Shown one piece after another: positions 47,601-58,480 of a DNA stretch of 64,000 nt. Below the pieces are notes generated by a model. That model made no database searches and was not told the DNA's origin. It saw only the letters and a program-made list of their open reading frames with translations. How positions within the stretch are numbered: position 1 is the first letter of the stretch; each line of letters opens with the position of its first letter. The stretch covers positions 18,139,151 through 18,203,150 of the forward strand of contig NC_044917.1 in the NCBI RefSeq assembly GCF_003576645.1, written 5' to 3'. The DNA is from Ipomoea triloba. Taxonomy: Eukaryota > Streptophyta > Magnoliopsida > Solanales > Convolvulaceae. A program made the position numbers and the translations under genes.

Positions 47601-48744
47601 CTTCGAGCAGCAAAAACCGGGTTGTAACGCCTCGATTTTCCACTATTTTCACAAGTATAAGCTTATATGGGCATAAATACAACATATACATGCATAAACC
47701 AGCCATGAACATGTATACAAAAATTACCAAAAATTTAAAGTGTAGTTTCTTTAGCCAACTTGTAGATCCACAAACTTAACACATAATTTTCACATAAAAT
47801 TCCTAATCTCGTAATTTACTAGCATTTGTTCATTTTCAAGTGACTAAACCGACTTAAGGGATTCCTTACCTCCCAAGTAGTTTTTACACCGTAGAAAAGA
47901 TGGTGATCCCCTTTCTTCAATTTTCCACTGAAGATCCTAGATAATAATCACCATAATAACAACACTTTCATGAATCCTTAGCTTAAACTTAAGTTCTAGG
48001 AAAGGATTCTAGCCATTTTAACCGAATAAAACCAAATTTTTACCTATTATGGAAGCACTTGTGTAGAAAAAAAAGACTATGGAGTTCTTGGATCTCAAAG
48101 TGGAAGAATGAAATTTTCCTTCTCCCTTTTTCCTTCTCTATTTTCGAAAATGGTAGGGATGGGGAAGACTTGGAGCTTAAGCTAACTAGCATGGCTTATC
48201 CCATACTCATCCTTGATATTTTAGTTAATTATTTACCATGTGGTAAATAATTGTGACACTTGTCACAACCGCATGGTGTGCCTTGTAGAGTAAGACTCAC
48301 TTGCCAGTTAGGGATTAAATCAGATAAAAGTTCGGAGGAATATCACTTAATTCGGGAAAATTTTAATACCAAAATTATTCTAAAAATAATCCCATCATTA
48401 ACCACTAAAATCGGGAAATTTTCCGGTATCTCGCGAAATACAGTGGTACGAAGGTCCGTAACAAATTTCACTCTTATGGTTCGTCTAATTTCCACTAAAC
48501 TGAGTAGGAAGTTCACGCTTAATCGTATCATGCTTAATAATCCATTTCCTAGGGAAATTCGAACTGTATATACATCCTTAAAAATTTTTCGGTTCGTGAC
48601 CGGTACGTAGATCGCAGCTTATTAATAACTAGTCTTACTAAAAATAAAATCCTTTTGAAGTACCGAGGTATCATCTCATAAATGTCATAGCCTAAAAAAA
48701 TATTTTTCGAACCCTAAACTTATCGGAATAGACGAGGGGTTACA

Positions 48745-48758
48745 GTCTTCCCTCCTTA
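48745..48758 (-). promoter_or_regulatory. Polypurine tract of the gypsy element
   Basis: On the minus strand TTAAGGAGGGAAGAC immediately precedes the 3' LTR, the position used for plus-strand priming. Confidence 0.75.
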
Positions 48759-48899
48759 AAATAGTTTCGTCCCCGAAACTTCCTTCTTGTTATCCATGGA
48801 TTCAAGGTAGATTACTACTCACCTTCGTGTACACATAACGAATTCTCAGTATGCCTAATCTTAGCATACAATCTCTTTAGGCACATAACAAGTAAAACG

Positions 48900-49453
48900 A
48901 TTCTACGCACCTGAGTTAAACAACTCCGGATGACGTTCTATCATAACGCCTTCCAATTCCCACGTAGCTTCCTCTGGACTGTGATTCAACCATTGGACTT
49001 GATCATTTTGACTGATTTCCTTCTTGTATCTCAGGTTTTTGAATCTAAGATTCGAATTGGTCTTTCTTCGTATGCTAACGAATCATCCATCTCCAACTTC
49101 TCCAGCTCCAATACATGGGATGCATTAGGCACATATCGCTTAAGTTGAGAAACATGAAATACGTTATGTACTTTATCAAGCTCAATCGGCTGAGCCAGTC
49201 GATCGGCTAAATTTCCTATCCTTTCCAAAATTTCATAAGGTCCTATATAACGAGGACTCAACTTTCCTTTCTTCCCAAACCTTCTGACTCCTTTAGTGGG
49301 TGAGATTTTCAGTAATACCTTCTCTAATAACTCCGCCAATTGTGCCTTCAGCTCCTCCATTTCTTTGGGTGCCATTCGATAAGGCGCTTTCGAGATAGGT
49401 GAGGTTCCTGGTACGAGATTGATGGTGAATTCCACTTCCCTTTCCGGTGGCAT
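48900..49453 (-). pseudogene. Gypsy RT N-terminus fused to integrase C-terminus by deletion
   Basis: The minus frame starts with the reverse transcriptase entry region ([31 protein letters not shown]). At about 49325-49300 it passes straight into the integrase tail ([30 protein letters not shown]). The RT core with its YVDD motif, RNase H and the integrase zinc and core domains, normally more than 2 kb, are missing. The tail continues in other frames to about 48920 (SPEEATWELE-like end) past a stop at 49031. It cannot encode an active product. Confidence 0.85.
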
Positions 49454-49830
49454 TTACGTGAGATCGTCGGGAAATACGTCAGGAAATTCGCGTACAATTG
49501 GAATTCGATCAATCTTGAGTTCTTCTACTTCGGCATCTTGCACCAAGCAGAGATACACTTCTCATCCCTGGTGCATGAACTTATTCAATTTCTGCGTCGT
49601 CAACAACCTTGACTCGGGTTGCTTGCCAATTCCTCGGTAGGATATTCTCCTTCCCTTTGGCCCTCGTAGGACAATCTTTCGCTCATTACACACGATCCGA
49701 GCTTTATACTTATCCAACCAATCCATCCCGAGTACTACATCGATGCCCTCAAGTTCAAAACTAACGAGGTTTCCGGGACAGTTAAATCCCGCTATTTCTA
49801 TAGCAACGTTGTCATAACTATCTCTTCACT
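49454..49830 (-). pseudogene. Gypsy protease fragment
   Basis: On the minus strand 49806-49640 reads IAGFNCPGNLVSFELEGIDV, then VLGMDWLDKYKARIVC, the end of the gypsy aspartic protease domain. 49500-49454 carries REFPDVFPDDL, which links protease to RT. The D-S/T-G active-site part and gag are absent or unrecognisable. Confidence 0.75.
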
Positions 49831-49953
49831 GGATGATAGTTCCAAATTAATACCCGAGGTATACAAGTTCTTACGGAATTAGCTAGTTAGGCAGTCAGTA
49901 TAGCACCTACTCAAGTCCTATACGACACTTCCTAACATTCACTTTATCGTACC

Positions 49954-51933
49954 TGTAATACCCCGTATTTTCCTAACATTATTATTTTATCATAAGGCGT
50001 TGACATTCATAAGTTATGATCTTCAGATGCTTCAAAGGAATTTTTATAAGGAAGTATAGTTGTTATTAAGTTGCGATCGTTCGTGCCGGTCAAGAACCGT
50101 AAAATTTTTGAGGACGAATTTTCAGTTCGGATTTCCTTAGGAAATGGATGATTATGCATATTAGGACTAAGTATGAACTTCCTGCTTAGTTAAGTTGAAA
50201 TTGGACGGAGTATAAGGGGAAAATTTGTTGTGATCGTAGCATCGCAGAATTTCGCGGTGTACCGAACCTAGCCCAATTTTGAGTTTTAGACTGGAATAAA
50301 TTTTTGGTTTCNGATAGTGAAAGTTGTTGATGACGATAGTGACAAGGACAACTATCTATTATTAATTAATGGTGGAACCATGATTATGGATCACCGATGA
50401 TGATTGGATTGTAAGAGGAACTGAGATTCATGATAAGGAATAAGTATTGGGAATGGATATATGTAGTGTTAGTAGAAATATATAAGTATCCGATGAGTGA
50501 CCAGCTTGTGTTCAGTATTTTCTCAACTTTGTTTTCTTCCAAATTTTGCTCGTACTTGAACTACGTTTGAAAAGCCTTTGGGCAAGTGAAAATGTTTATG
50601 AAAACTTACGGTGAAGAACCAAAGGAAGTGGAAGAGTGAGCGTCTAGAGGAAGTTAGTAACATTTTCAAGAAGATAAGGTAATCTTTATGTCCACCAAAA
50701 CCTTTTTCCACCATGATATTCATGAATTTCTTGATAAAGTATGGATATAAAGATTTTAGTAGATGAAAGATTGGTGTGATTGTGGTATATGATGAATATA
50801 TGTAGATATGTGGATGATTATATGAGGTAACTAGTATACGATTATGTTGTGATGAATATATGTAGTAGACATGTATATGTGTTTACAACCTTATATATAT
50901 ATATATACAAAGGTAGACCTATATTGTTCAAAATGCATAAAGCGAGAAAGTAAAGAATGAGACAAAATGAAATCACGGTGTGAAGTTGGAGGATATTCCT
51001 TTTTAACATTCATAATGGAATTACAAACATTGGGCCCCAAAATGATTGGTGTTAACCACTTGAGTAACCTTGTAGAAACATATCCAGGGTTACTAGAGCT
51101 AGTGACTAACCTGCGGGCTTGGAATCCCGACAAGGGGTGTGCACACTAAAGGTCCTAGGTCTGCTTCCCCTAGTTGGAATAACTAGGTTGTGGTGAGATG
51201 ATGGAAATGAGAATGAAATTATGGTGTGAATTGGAATATCTTTAACTTCATTATGGTAAAAACTGGTTATTTCTATTTAAATGCTTATATGATTATGATG
51301 ATAATTATGACTATGAGGATGAGTATGAGTATGAGTATGATTATGAGTATGATATGGTGCATACATGTGGAAGTTGTGATTATTGGCACATATTTTATTT
51401 GAAACAATAATGAGGAAATGAATATCTCTTCTATGAGAAAAGCTTTACATGATTTAATGTATATACACTATTATGCTATCTACGAATCATTTGGTTGCAG
51501 GTGGATTTTCAAATCAAGGGAAAAACTTTATAAAGCTTTCAAATTGTTATGTTTTCAAACCTTTGTCTACTTTTAAGTGACAATGGATTTCCTTACTTAG
51601 CCGTCGTGCTAACTACACTTCATTGTGTCCTTTATTAGATGCAGTCTAGCGTGGGCCCCTGTGGCCGATGAGCTCAGAATAGGATGGGAGTCGAGGTTGA
51701 AGACTACTCTATCCTAGAATAGACACCCTGGAAGAATTATTTCCATATGTATTAAGTTGGAATATTGATGTGGTTATTCGATGTTGTAAGTTTAACCTTA
51801 GCGTTTGGGTATAGGAGAGATACCTAAGCGTGGCGGTAACCCCCAGTTTTTTTTGCTGGTTAGATGCTTCCGCAATGTATTATATTTTAAGGATTTTGTA
51901 ATAAATCCAAGATGTGAAAATTGGGGTGTTACA
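49954..51933 (+). mobile_element. Solo LTR of a related gypsy element, inserted in the gypsy interior
   Basis: Starts TGTAATACCCC and ends GGGGTGTTACA. Flanks GTACC (49949-49953) and GTATC (51934-51938) are a target duplication with one change. 51540-51660 matches, in the opposite orientation, the part of the surrounding LTR at 45895-45985 (shared TTACTTAGCCGTCGTGCTAA), so it is a relative. It contains the N at 50312 and a TATATATATATATATA run near 50893. No coding sequence. Confidence 0.72.
50312..50312. other. Assembly gap (N) without visible overlap
   Basis: Unlike the other joins in the window, the sequence after this N does not repeat what comes before it. The gap size is unknown. Confidence 0.7.
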
Positions 51934-52276
51934 GTATCCTCTAAGCAAGGGTTTCAAACATAGCATAATGATAATTAATGCATTACGCTAGCAAGCTCAC
52001 TCACAATAAGCCTAAGCAATTACATGCAGGCAAACACAAATATTGATCATACTATTCAACAACCAGAATCGTGAGATTCTATAGAGTAGAAGTGAAATAT
52101 TCCCTTCTTACGCTACCTGGCTTCCGTCCCCGCTCTGCTCCACGGCTTATACTCATCAAGCTGTAACAACGACTTAGGTAGATCTTAACGAACCTAAGCT
52201 GACTTCGAAACTTGGGTAACTCGAAACTAGAACTGACTCGAAAAGAGGTCTGACTTAGGATTCTCACTCGAAACAA

Positions 52277-52289
52277 GGCTCTGATACCA
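52277..52289 (-). promoter_or_regulatory. Primer-binding site of the gypsy element
   Basis: TGGTATCAGAGCC on the minus strand, three bases after the 5' LTR, complementary to the 3' end of initiator methionine tRNA. Confidence 0.88.
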
Positions 52290-52516
52290 CTTTGTAACAC
52301 CCCGGCTCGGCTTTACCGTGCATCCAGAGTAGTTACCGCCACACCTAGACTGAACCCAATCAAATCCAGATAGAGTTCACTCTAGATGCACAGGCTAAAG
52401 ATAGGGAAATTGTTTCATATCGTCAAAACCCGTCATAACTTCATATATGTATATATGAGTAGCAAAAGGGTAGCTATACTAGCTACAAATATGTACAAGA
52501 GTTTTCTTTCGGCCCA

Positions 52517-52894
52517 TTAGAACAAAGTTTGGGCTATTCTCTCCTCTAAAACCTCGATGGGGTAGAACCCATAATTCGCCTGAACAGCATCCATGAAACA
52601 CAATGGACTACTGGGAACAGGAGACCAGACAGGTACAACCGGGTGAACAGGAGCAGGAACAGGATCAGGAGCATAAGCCGGAGCTGGAGGATCAGGAGCG
52701 AAGCCGGGAGTATATGGGTTGTCGCCCGCTAGATATTGTACAAAAACATCATAGTCTAAGGTAGGAAACATGAACTCTGATAAGTCATCAAAGTTCCCGG
52801 GGCTGCACGAGCCCACACTAGGCTGCACCTGATAAAGGACACAATGAAGTGTAGTTAGCACGACGGCTAAGTAAGGACATCTATTGTCACTCAA
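52517..52894 (-). other. LTR-borne open frame, proline-rich (5' LTR copy)
   Basis: 125 codons. The 102-residue core is the same as at 45604-45915 apart from a few substitutions, and here an upstream extension is open. Same caveats. Confidence 0.35.
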
Positions 52895-53207
52895 AAGTAA
52901 ATAAAGGTTTCGAAAATATAATAATCTGAAAGCTGTAAGCTTTACCCATAAGTTGAAAATCTACTTGCAACCAGATTATCAACCGTAGGAAATAAAGTAG
53001 AGTATTCGACATGAATCAACTTTCACAACTTTACATTTCCAGGAATTTTCATCATTTTTATCTCAAAGAGAGAGAGTTCAGCAGCACGTTTCGGTGCTCA
53101 AATTCGTCACATTTTATTCTTCCACGTAGTTACGGAGTAACTGAGTTTTCATAGTTAGAATTCACTTAGTTTCCCCCTGGATAAGTGTGAGGCCTTTTTG
53201 GCGTATT

Positions 53208-54511
53208 TTCAACAACCTCGGGCCACGACACCCACGCCTCCCGCAGGTCAAACATCTCAACAACTTCGGGCCACGACACTCATGCCTCCCGCAGGTCAAA
53301 CATCTCAAGAACCTCGGGCCACGGCACTCATGCCTCCCGCAGGTCAAACACCTCAACAACCTCGGGCCACGGCACTCAGGCCTCCCGCAGGTCAAACATC
53401 TCAACAACTTCGGGCCACGACACTCATGCCTCCCGCAGGTCAAACATCTCAAGAACCTCGGGCCACGGCACTCATGCCTCCCGCAGGTCAAACACCTCAA
53501 CAACCTCGGGCCACGGCACTCAGGCCTCCCGCAGGTCAAACATCTCAACAACTTCGGGCCACGACACTCATGCCTCCCGCAGGTCAAACATCTCAAGAAC
53601 CTCGGGCCACGGCACTCATGCCTCCCGCAGGTCAAACACCTCAACAACCTCGGGCCACGGCACTCAGGCCTCCCGCAGGTCAAACATCTCAACAACTTCG
53701 GGCCACGACACTCATGCCTCCCGCAGGTCAAACATCTCAAGAACCTCGGGCCACGGCACTCATGCCTCCCGCAGGTCAAACACCTCAACAACCTCGGGCC
53801 ACGGCACTCAGGCCTCCCGCAGGTCAAACATCTCAACAACTTCGGGCCACGACACTCATGCCTCCCGCAGGTCAAACATCTCAAGAACCTCGGGCCACGG
53901 CACTCATGCCTCCCGCAGGTCAAACACCTCAACAACCTCGGGCCACGGCACTCAGGCCTCCCGCAGGTCAAACATCTCAACAACTTCGGGCCACGACACT
54001 CATGCCTCCCGCAGGTCAAACATCTCAAGAACCTCGGGCCACGGCACTCATGCCTCCCGCAGGTCAAACACCTCAACAACCTCGGGCCACGGCACTCAGG
54101 CCTCCCGCAGGTCAAACATCTCAACAACTTCGGGCCACGACACTCATGCCTCCCGCAGGTCAAACATCTCAAGAACCTCGGGCCACGGCACTCATGCCTC
54201 CCGCAGGTCAAACACCTCAACAACCTCGGGCCACGGCACTCATGCCTCCCGCAGGTCAAACATCTCAACAAACTCTGGCCACGGCACTCATGCCTTCCGC
54301 AGGTCAAACATCTCAACAACCTCGGGCCACGGCACTCATGCCTCCCGCAGGTCAAACATCTCAACAACTTCGGGCCACGACACTCATGCCTCCCGCAGGT
54401 CAAACATCTCAACAACCTCGGGCCACGGCACTCATGCCTCCCACAGGTCAAACATCTCAACAACCTCAGGCCACGGCACTCATGCCTCCCGCAGGTCAAA
54501 CATATCCTTCA
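53208..54511. repeat. 48-bp array in the 5' LTR, about 27 copies, with 144-bp higher-order repeats
   Basis: The same 48-base unit as in the 3' LTR. From 53257 to 54264 three variant units (with CAACTTCGGGCCACGAC, AGAACCTCGGGCC, and CACCTCAACAACC) form a 144-base block repeated seven times, almost identical. Flanking units are singles. Open frames of 445-455 codons on both strands (53162-54499 minus; 53187-54524 and 53198-54565 plus) are by-products. Confidence 0.93.
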
Positions 54512-54834
54512 CGACTTTATCTAGAAACTAAGGTTTTTAAAACATTCTTTGTTTCTTGGATTTAAATAGTATTTTCGCATAAAGTCTCAAAATGATTATT
54601 TCTATCAAAATATATTCCCAAGATATTCATATTTGTCATTGACTTTTTACCATAAATTCCCAAGTGACAAGAGTTACACTTGTTTCTTGAAAACACGATT
54701 TTTCTTCCACACCGATGTATATAATTTATAAAATAATATTTGAAATTTCAGAAATTGAACTCGGGTGCCTGTAGGCCTTTCAAACATCATATCATGCAAG
54801 AGCCAAAATTACGGAAGAATGTTCGGTCGAAAAC

Positions 54835-55060
54835 AGAACCACGCACCGCAGCCGCGAGAATTCCCGCACCGCCGGACGCACGGCGGACGCGCGCGTCCGG
54901 GCCACGTCCGACCGTTCGGCCGTGATGCCGAAACACTGGACACCAACGGACGTGCAGTGGACGCGCGTCCGTGGTCGCGTCCGGCCTTTCGGCTGTGATG
55001 CCGAAACACTAGACGCCGATGGACGCGCAGTGGACGCGCGTCCAAGGCCGCGTCCATCCG
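54835..55060. other. CpG-rich block in the 5' LTR
   Basis: Counterpart of 47395-47600, slightly longer, with an added GCAGCCGCGAGAATTCCCG stretch at 54848-54868. Confidence 0.7.
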
Positions 55061-56212
55061 AATCTGCCAACTTCGAGCAACAAAAACCGGGTTGTAACGC
55101 CTCGATTTTCTACTATTTTCACAAGTATAAGCTTATATGGGCATAAATACAACATATACATGCATAAACTAGCCATGAACATGTATACAAAAATTACCAA
55201 AATTTAAAGTGTAGTTTCTTTAGCCAACCAGTAGATCCACAAACTTAACACATAATTTTCACATAAAATTCCTAATCTCATAATTTACTAGCATTTGTTC
55301 ATTTTCAAGTGACTAAACCGACTTAAGGGATTCCTTACCTCCCAAGTAGTTTTTACACCGTAGAAAAGATGGTGATCCCCTTTCTTCAATTTTCCACCGA
55401 AGATTCTAGATAATAATCACCATAATAACAACACTTTCATGAATCCTTAGCTTAAACTTAAGTTCTAGGAAAGGATTCTAGCCATTTTAACCGAATAAAA
55501 CCAAAGTTTTACCTATTATAGAAGCACTTGTGTAGAAAAAAAAGGCTATGGAGTTCTTGGATCTCAAAGTGGAAGAATGAAATTTTCCTTCTCCCTTTTT
55601 CCTTCTCTATTTTCGAAAATGGTAGGGATGGGGAAGACTTAGAGCTTAAGCTAACTAGCATGGCTTATTCCATACTCATCCTTCATATTTTAGTTAATTA
55701 TTTACCTTGTGGTAAATAATTGTGACACTTGTCACAACCCCATGGTGTGCCTTGTAGAGTAAGACTCCCTTGCCAGTTAGGGATTAAATCAGATAAAAGT
55801 TCGGAGGAATATCACTTAATTCTGGAAAATTTTAATACCAAAATTATTCTAAAAATAATCCCGTCATTAACCACTAAAATCGGGAAATTTTCCGATATCT
55901 CGCGAAATACAGTGGTACGAAGGTCCGTAACAAATTTCACTCTTACGGTTCGTCTAATTTCCACTAAACTGAGTAGGAAGTTCACGCTTAATCGTATCAT
56001 GCTTAATAATCCATTTCCTAGGGAAATTCGAACTGTATATACATCCTTAAAAATTTTTCGGTTCGTGACCGGTACGTAGATCGCAGCTTATTAATAACTA
56101 GTCTACCAAAAAAAAAATCCTTTTGAAGTACCGAGAGATCATCTCATAAATATCATAGCCTAAAAAAATATTTTTCGAACCCTAAACTTATCAGGATAGA
56201 CGAGGTGTTACA

Positions 56213-56802
56213 GCCTTGGCAAGGGACATGGTGTTAAAAACATCGGAAGGGATAGGTTTAAAACCCACATCTAGTCAAGACGTGAAGGAAAGTTCAACTC
56301 ACGCCTAAGTTATTACGTTAGGTCTTGAGTTCAATGTTGATGAGTACTTCATTAATTGGCTGTAAGTACTAAATAAAAGGTATCCCTAAAGTCAGTACTT
56401 GGTCTGCATTGTTGTAGGGATGAGATCTACTGTTAACTAATCTTTTGAAAAAATGCTTAGTGCAGGGCATGAATTAAAAGATTAGCCTATGTGAACATGA
56501 GGTGTGGCCGCTTCAAAGAGCTTTGGGTTTTAGCTTGGATATATTCATGAAAGGATATGGACACATGGCCTTTAATAGTGTAAGTTTATTGAGTTGTTGT
56601 GACGGTAAAACTTGTGTGTATTTTACCTACATTTTTTCAAAGTGACTGCGTAATTCAAGGTTCGTCCGTCACTGCAATCCGAATTGATGTATCGTGTATT
56701 ATACTAAGTGAAAGTTTAATCTTTAAGACATTTTCATCTATGCATAAGTTTTGGATCTATCTTGATACAGTGTTAATTTTTACTATATAAATGGAGGAAG
56801 AA
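56213..56802 (+). pseudogene. End of the copia polyprotein and 3' untranslated part
   Basis: Reading continues from 45379 across the gypsy insertion as KALARDMVLKTSEGIGLKP, the usual C-terminus of copia RNase H. The remaining 500 bases are non-coding and end in the purine tract AATGGAGGAAGAA (56790-56802) before the 3' LTR. Confidence 0.8.
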
Positions 56803-56894
56803 TGTTGGACATTTATGTAGTAATGGAAATTAAGTTTCAGATGAACTACCATGCAAATGTTAAATAATATTAGTTGTGGGGTAATAAATATTAT
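56803..56894 (+). repeat. Truncated 3' LTR of the copia element
   Basis: 92 bases matching the start of the 5' LTR. The match stops after AATAAATATTAT, and unrelated flank follows, so about 800 bases of LTR are missing. Confidence 0.8.
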
Positions 56895-56959
56895 GCCACC
56901 ATCTATGTGAATTTGTACTAAAATTTATTTTCAATTACAACTCCAAATATTAATTAACA

Positions 56960-57610
56960 TTCAAAATAAATGTCAATTTTTTTCTAAATTTTTTTTTCAA
57001 TTACAATTAAAACCAATATTTATATTATATAAACATTATTATCATGTATAAATGCTGCTAATTAAAGCCTAAAGTATTGACATTTTTAAGAAAGAAATAT
57101 GTTTTTTGAAGGAGTCTTAGACTCTACTTTTATTGCCCATCTGATATGAAAATATTGGATGGGAAACTATTCAGAAAGAGGGTCGTTGAGCTCTTTCCAT
57201 CTTTCTTAATAGTTTGGATTTGGAGAAATGAGCACACACAAAGAGGAGACGGTTATTATTGCGTGGGCCGTCCACACCGCTGTGTGGAACACAATCTTAA
57301 AATTTCTAACACATAAAATATATTATTCTAATACATAAAGTATATTATTCTAACCCATAAAATATATGATCTTACTCAAGAAATTTCATTATTTTAACAC
57401 ATAAAGTACATAATACAGTATTCTAACTCATAAAATACATTACTATAACACATAAAGTACATTATTCTAACTCATAAAATACATTATCTTACCTTAAAAA
57501 TTTAACTATTATAACACATGTAAAGTATATTATATTATTCTAACTCATAAAATAAAATTCATTTATCTTAACTCAGAATGTTCATTATTCTAATATGCGT
57601 GCGGAACAAG
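56960..57610. repeat. Segment duplicated at 61980-62440, then an AT minisatellite
   Basis: 56960-57310 matches 61980-62345 at roughly 90% by eye (for example AGAAAGAAATATGTTTTTTG and AGAGGGTCGTTGAGCTCTTT). 57300-57595 is built from TAACNCATAAA(A/G)TACATTATTC words; a shorter form follows the second copy at 62340-62440. At 61980 the segment lies downstream of LTP copy 3, so this copy may mark a vanished LTP neighbour. Confidence 0.8.
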
Positions 57611-58480
57611 AATTTTTGTTTTCAAACAACAAAACGATATTGGTTTGGACCGTGGCCCACATAGCTCTAATTTGCCAAGGGGAGCCACAACGTGGGAACT
57701 CTTATTGTTGTTGTTGTTGTTGTTCGTTTGATAATATTAATGTTCTCTTTACATAAATATTAGTTTTACCAAATATAATAACACCAATTTTTCCAAACAT
57801 TTCTTTACAAATTATGAATACAATTCGCTAGTCAAAATCGTTAACACTATTGACTATTCGTTAACCGCTAATTGCTATCCGTCGTTTGCAAAACAAGGTT
57901 GTATTCTATAATAGTGAGAAAAAAATTATGATTACTAGACTAATTTTAAGGGTCAATCACCAATTTCCTTTAAAACAAAAAGATGGTTGTTGTTGTTGAG
58001 TGCAGGATACTTGTAAGAATTATAAAGATTATTGTTTAGCTTAGAAAATTTGATATAAACTTAATTTCAGCATGACTATCATCTTCTTCAAAGTAAGGGA
58101 TCCTTCTTTATAGATAAGGTTGTGGTGAGATTCAACTTGAAATTTCGATTTGTTCATTGTGACTGAGTAAGGGGTAGCTGTCAAAAAATTGCCACAATCC
58201 CAAAAAAGTTGCTCCCAAATCCTTTACTTGTACGGCTTATGACAATCTGGCACCGGTTCTTCTCTTTTTCGATGAACTGGATGAAGACGAATTGAAGCCA
58301 GAATGACTAATATTGCAGTTTCTATGATTTGAGAGTCTCATAAAATTTGGAGAGTGATATTTCAATCAATCAACAAAGTGGGATTAGTGGCCCTGACCTT
58401 CGTTTAATAGAGCCTGTATTTCGCGGAGATGAGATTTGCAGTCCAGTTGCGTTGCCGGAAAACGATGTTTTCTTTAAAAA
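57611..58480. other. Intergenic with a (TTG)n run and a weak coding-like stretch
   Basis: (TTG)n at 57702-57722. 58236-58304 on the plus strand reads an acidic phrase (AYDNLAPVLLFFDELDEDEL) to a stop. It looks exon-like, but I cannot name a family and upstream frames are closed. Confidence 0.3.

Larger units (their letters stand above)
45380..48744 (-). repeat. 3' LTR of the gypsy element
   Basis: 3365 bases. It holds the 48-bp array (46296-47090), a CpG-rich block (47395-47600) and a short open frame (45604-45915). Outside the array it differs from the 5' LTR by about 2% by eye. Confidence 0.88.
45380..56212 (-). mobile_element. Ty3/gypsy LTR retrotransposon with 3.4-3.9 kb LTRs, internally deleted
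   Basis: Transcribed on the minus strand. LTRs at 52293-56212 (5') and 45380-48744 (3') begin and end TGTAACACC...GGTGTTACA or close variants. The target duplication GCCTT is at 45375-45379 and 56213-56217. The primer site is at 52277-52289 and the purine tract at 48745-48758. The interior is only 3.5 kb, of which 2 kb is a solo LTR. Remaining coding pieces are protease and an RT start fused to an integrase end. Long LTRs and the integrase tail suggest the chromovirus Tekay/Del group, as inference. Confidence 0.9.
52293..56212 (-). repeat. 5' LTR of the gypsy element
   Basis: 3920 bases, 555 longer than the 3' LTR, mainly because its 48-bp array is larger. Otherwise collinear. Confidence 0.88.
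33293..56894 (+). mobile_element. Ty1/copia LTR retrotransposon carrying four insertions
   Basis: The 5' LTR is 33293-34184 and the truncated 3' LTR is 56803-56894. Gag, protease, integrase, reverse transcriptase and RNase H remains lie in copia order on the plus strand (integrase before RT). Removing the LTR element at 36000-43111, the SINE at 43629-43714 and the gypsy element at 45380-56212, each with one target-site copy, restores continuous coding similarity. The 3' LTR is cut after 92 bases, so no target duplication can be matched to the left flank GCATG. Many frameshifts show it is dead. Confidence 0.9.

Noticed and set aside
46248..54565. Open frames of up to 455 codons on both strands over the 48-bp arrays
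   Set aside because: The unit length is a multiple of three and the unit lacks stops in several frames, so openness is automatic. Product repeats differ by strand, with no known domain.
47315..55207. Arg/Pro-rich overlapping frames near the CpG-rich blocks
   Set aside because: Overlapping frames on both strands from a GC-rich palindromic stretch of the LTR; no sign of coding constraint.
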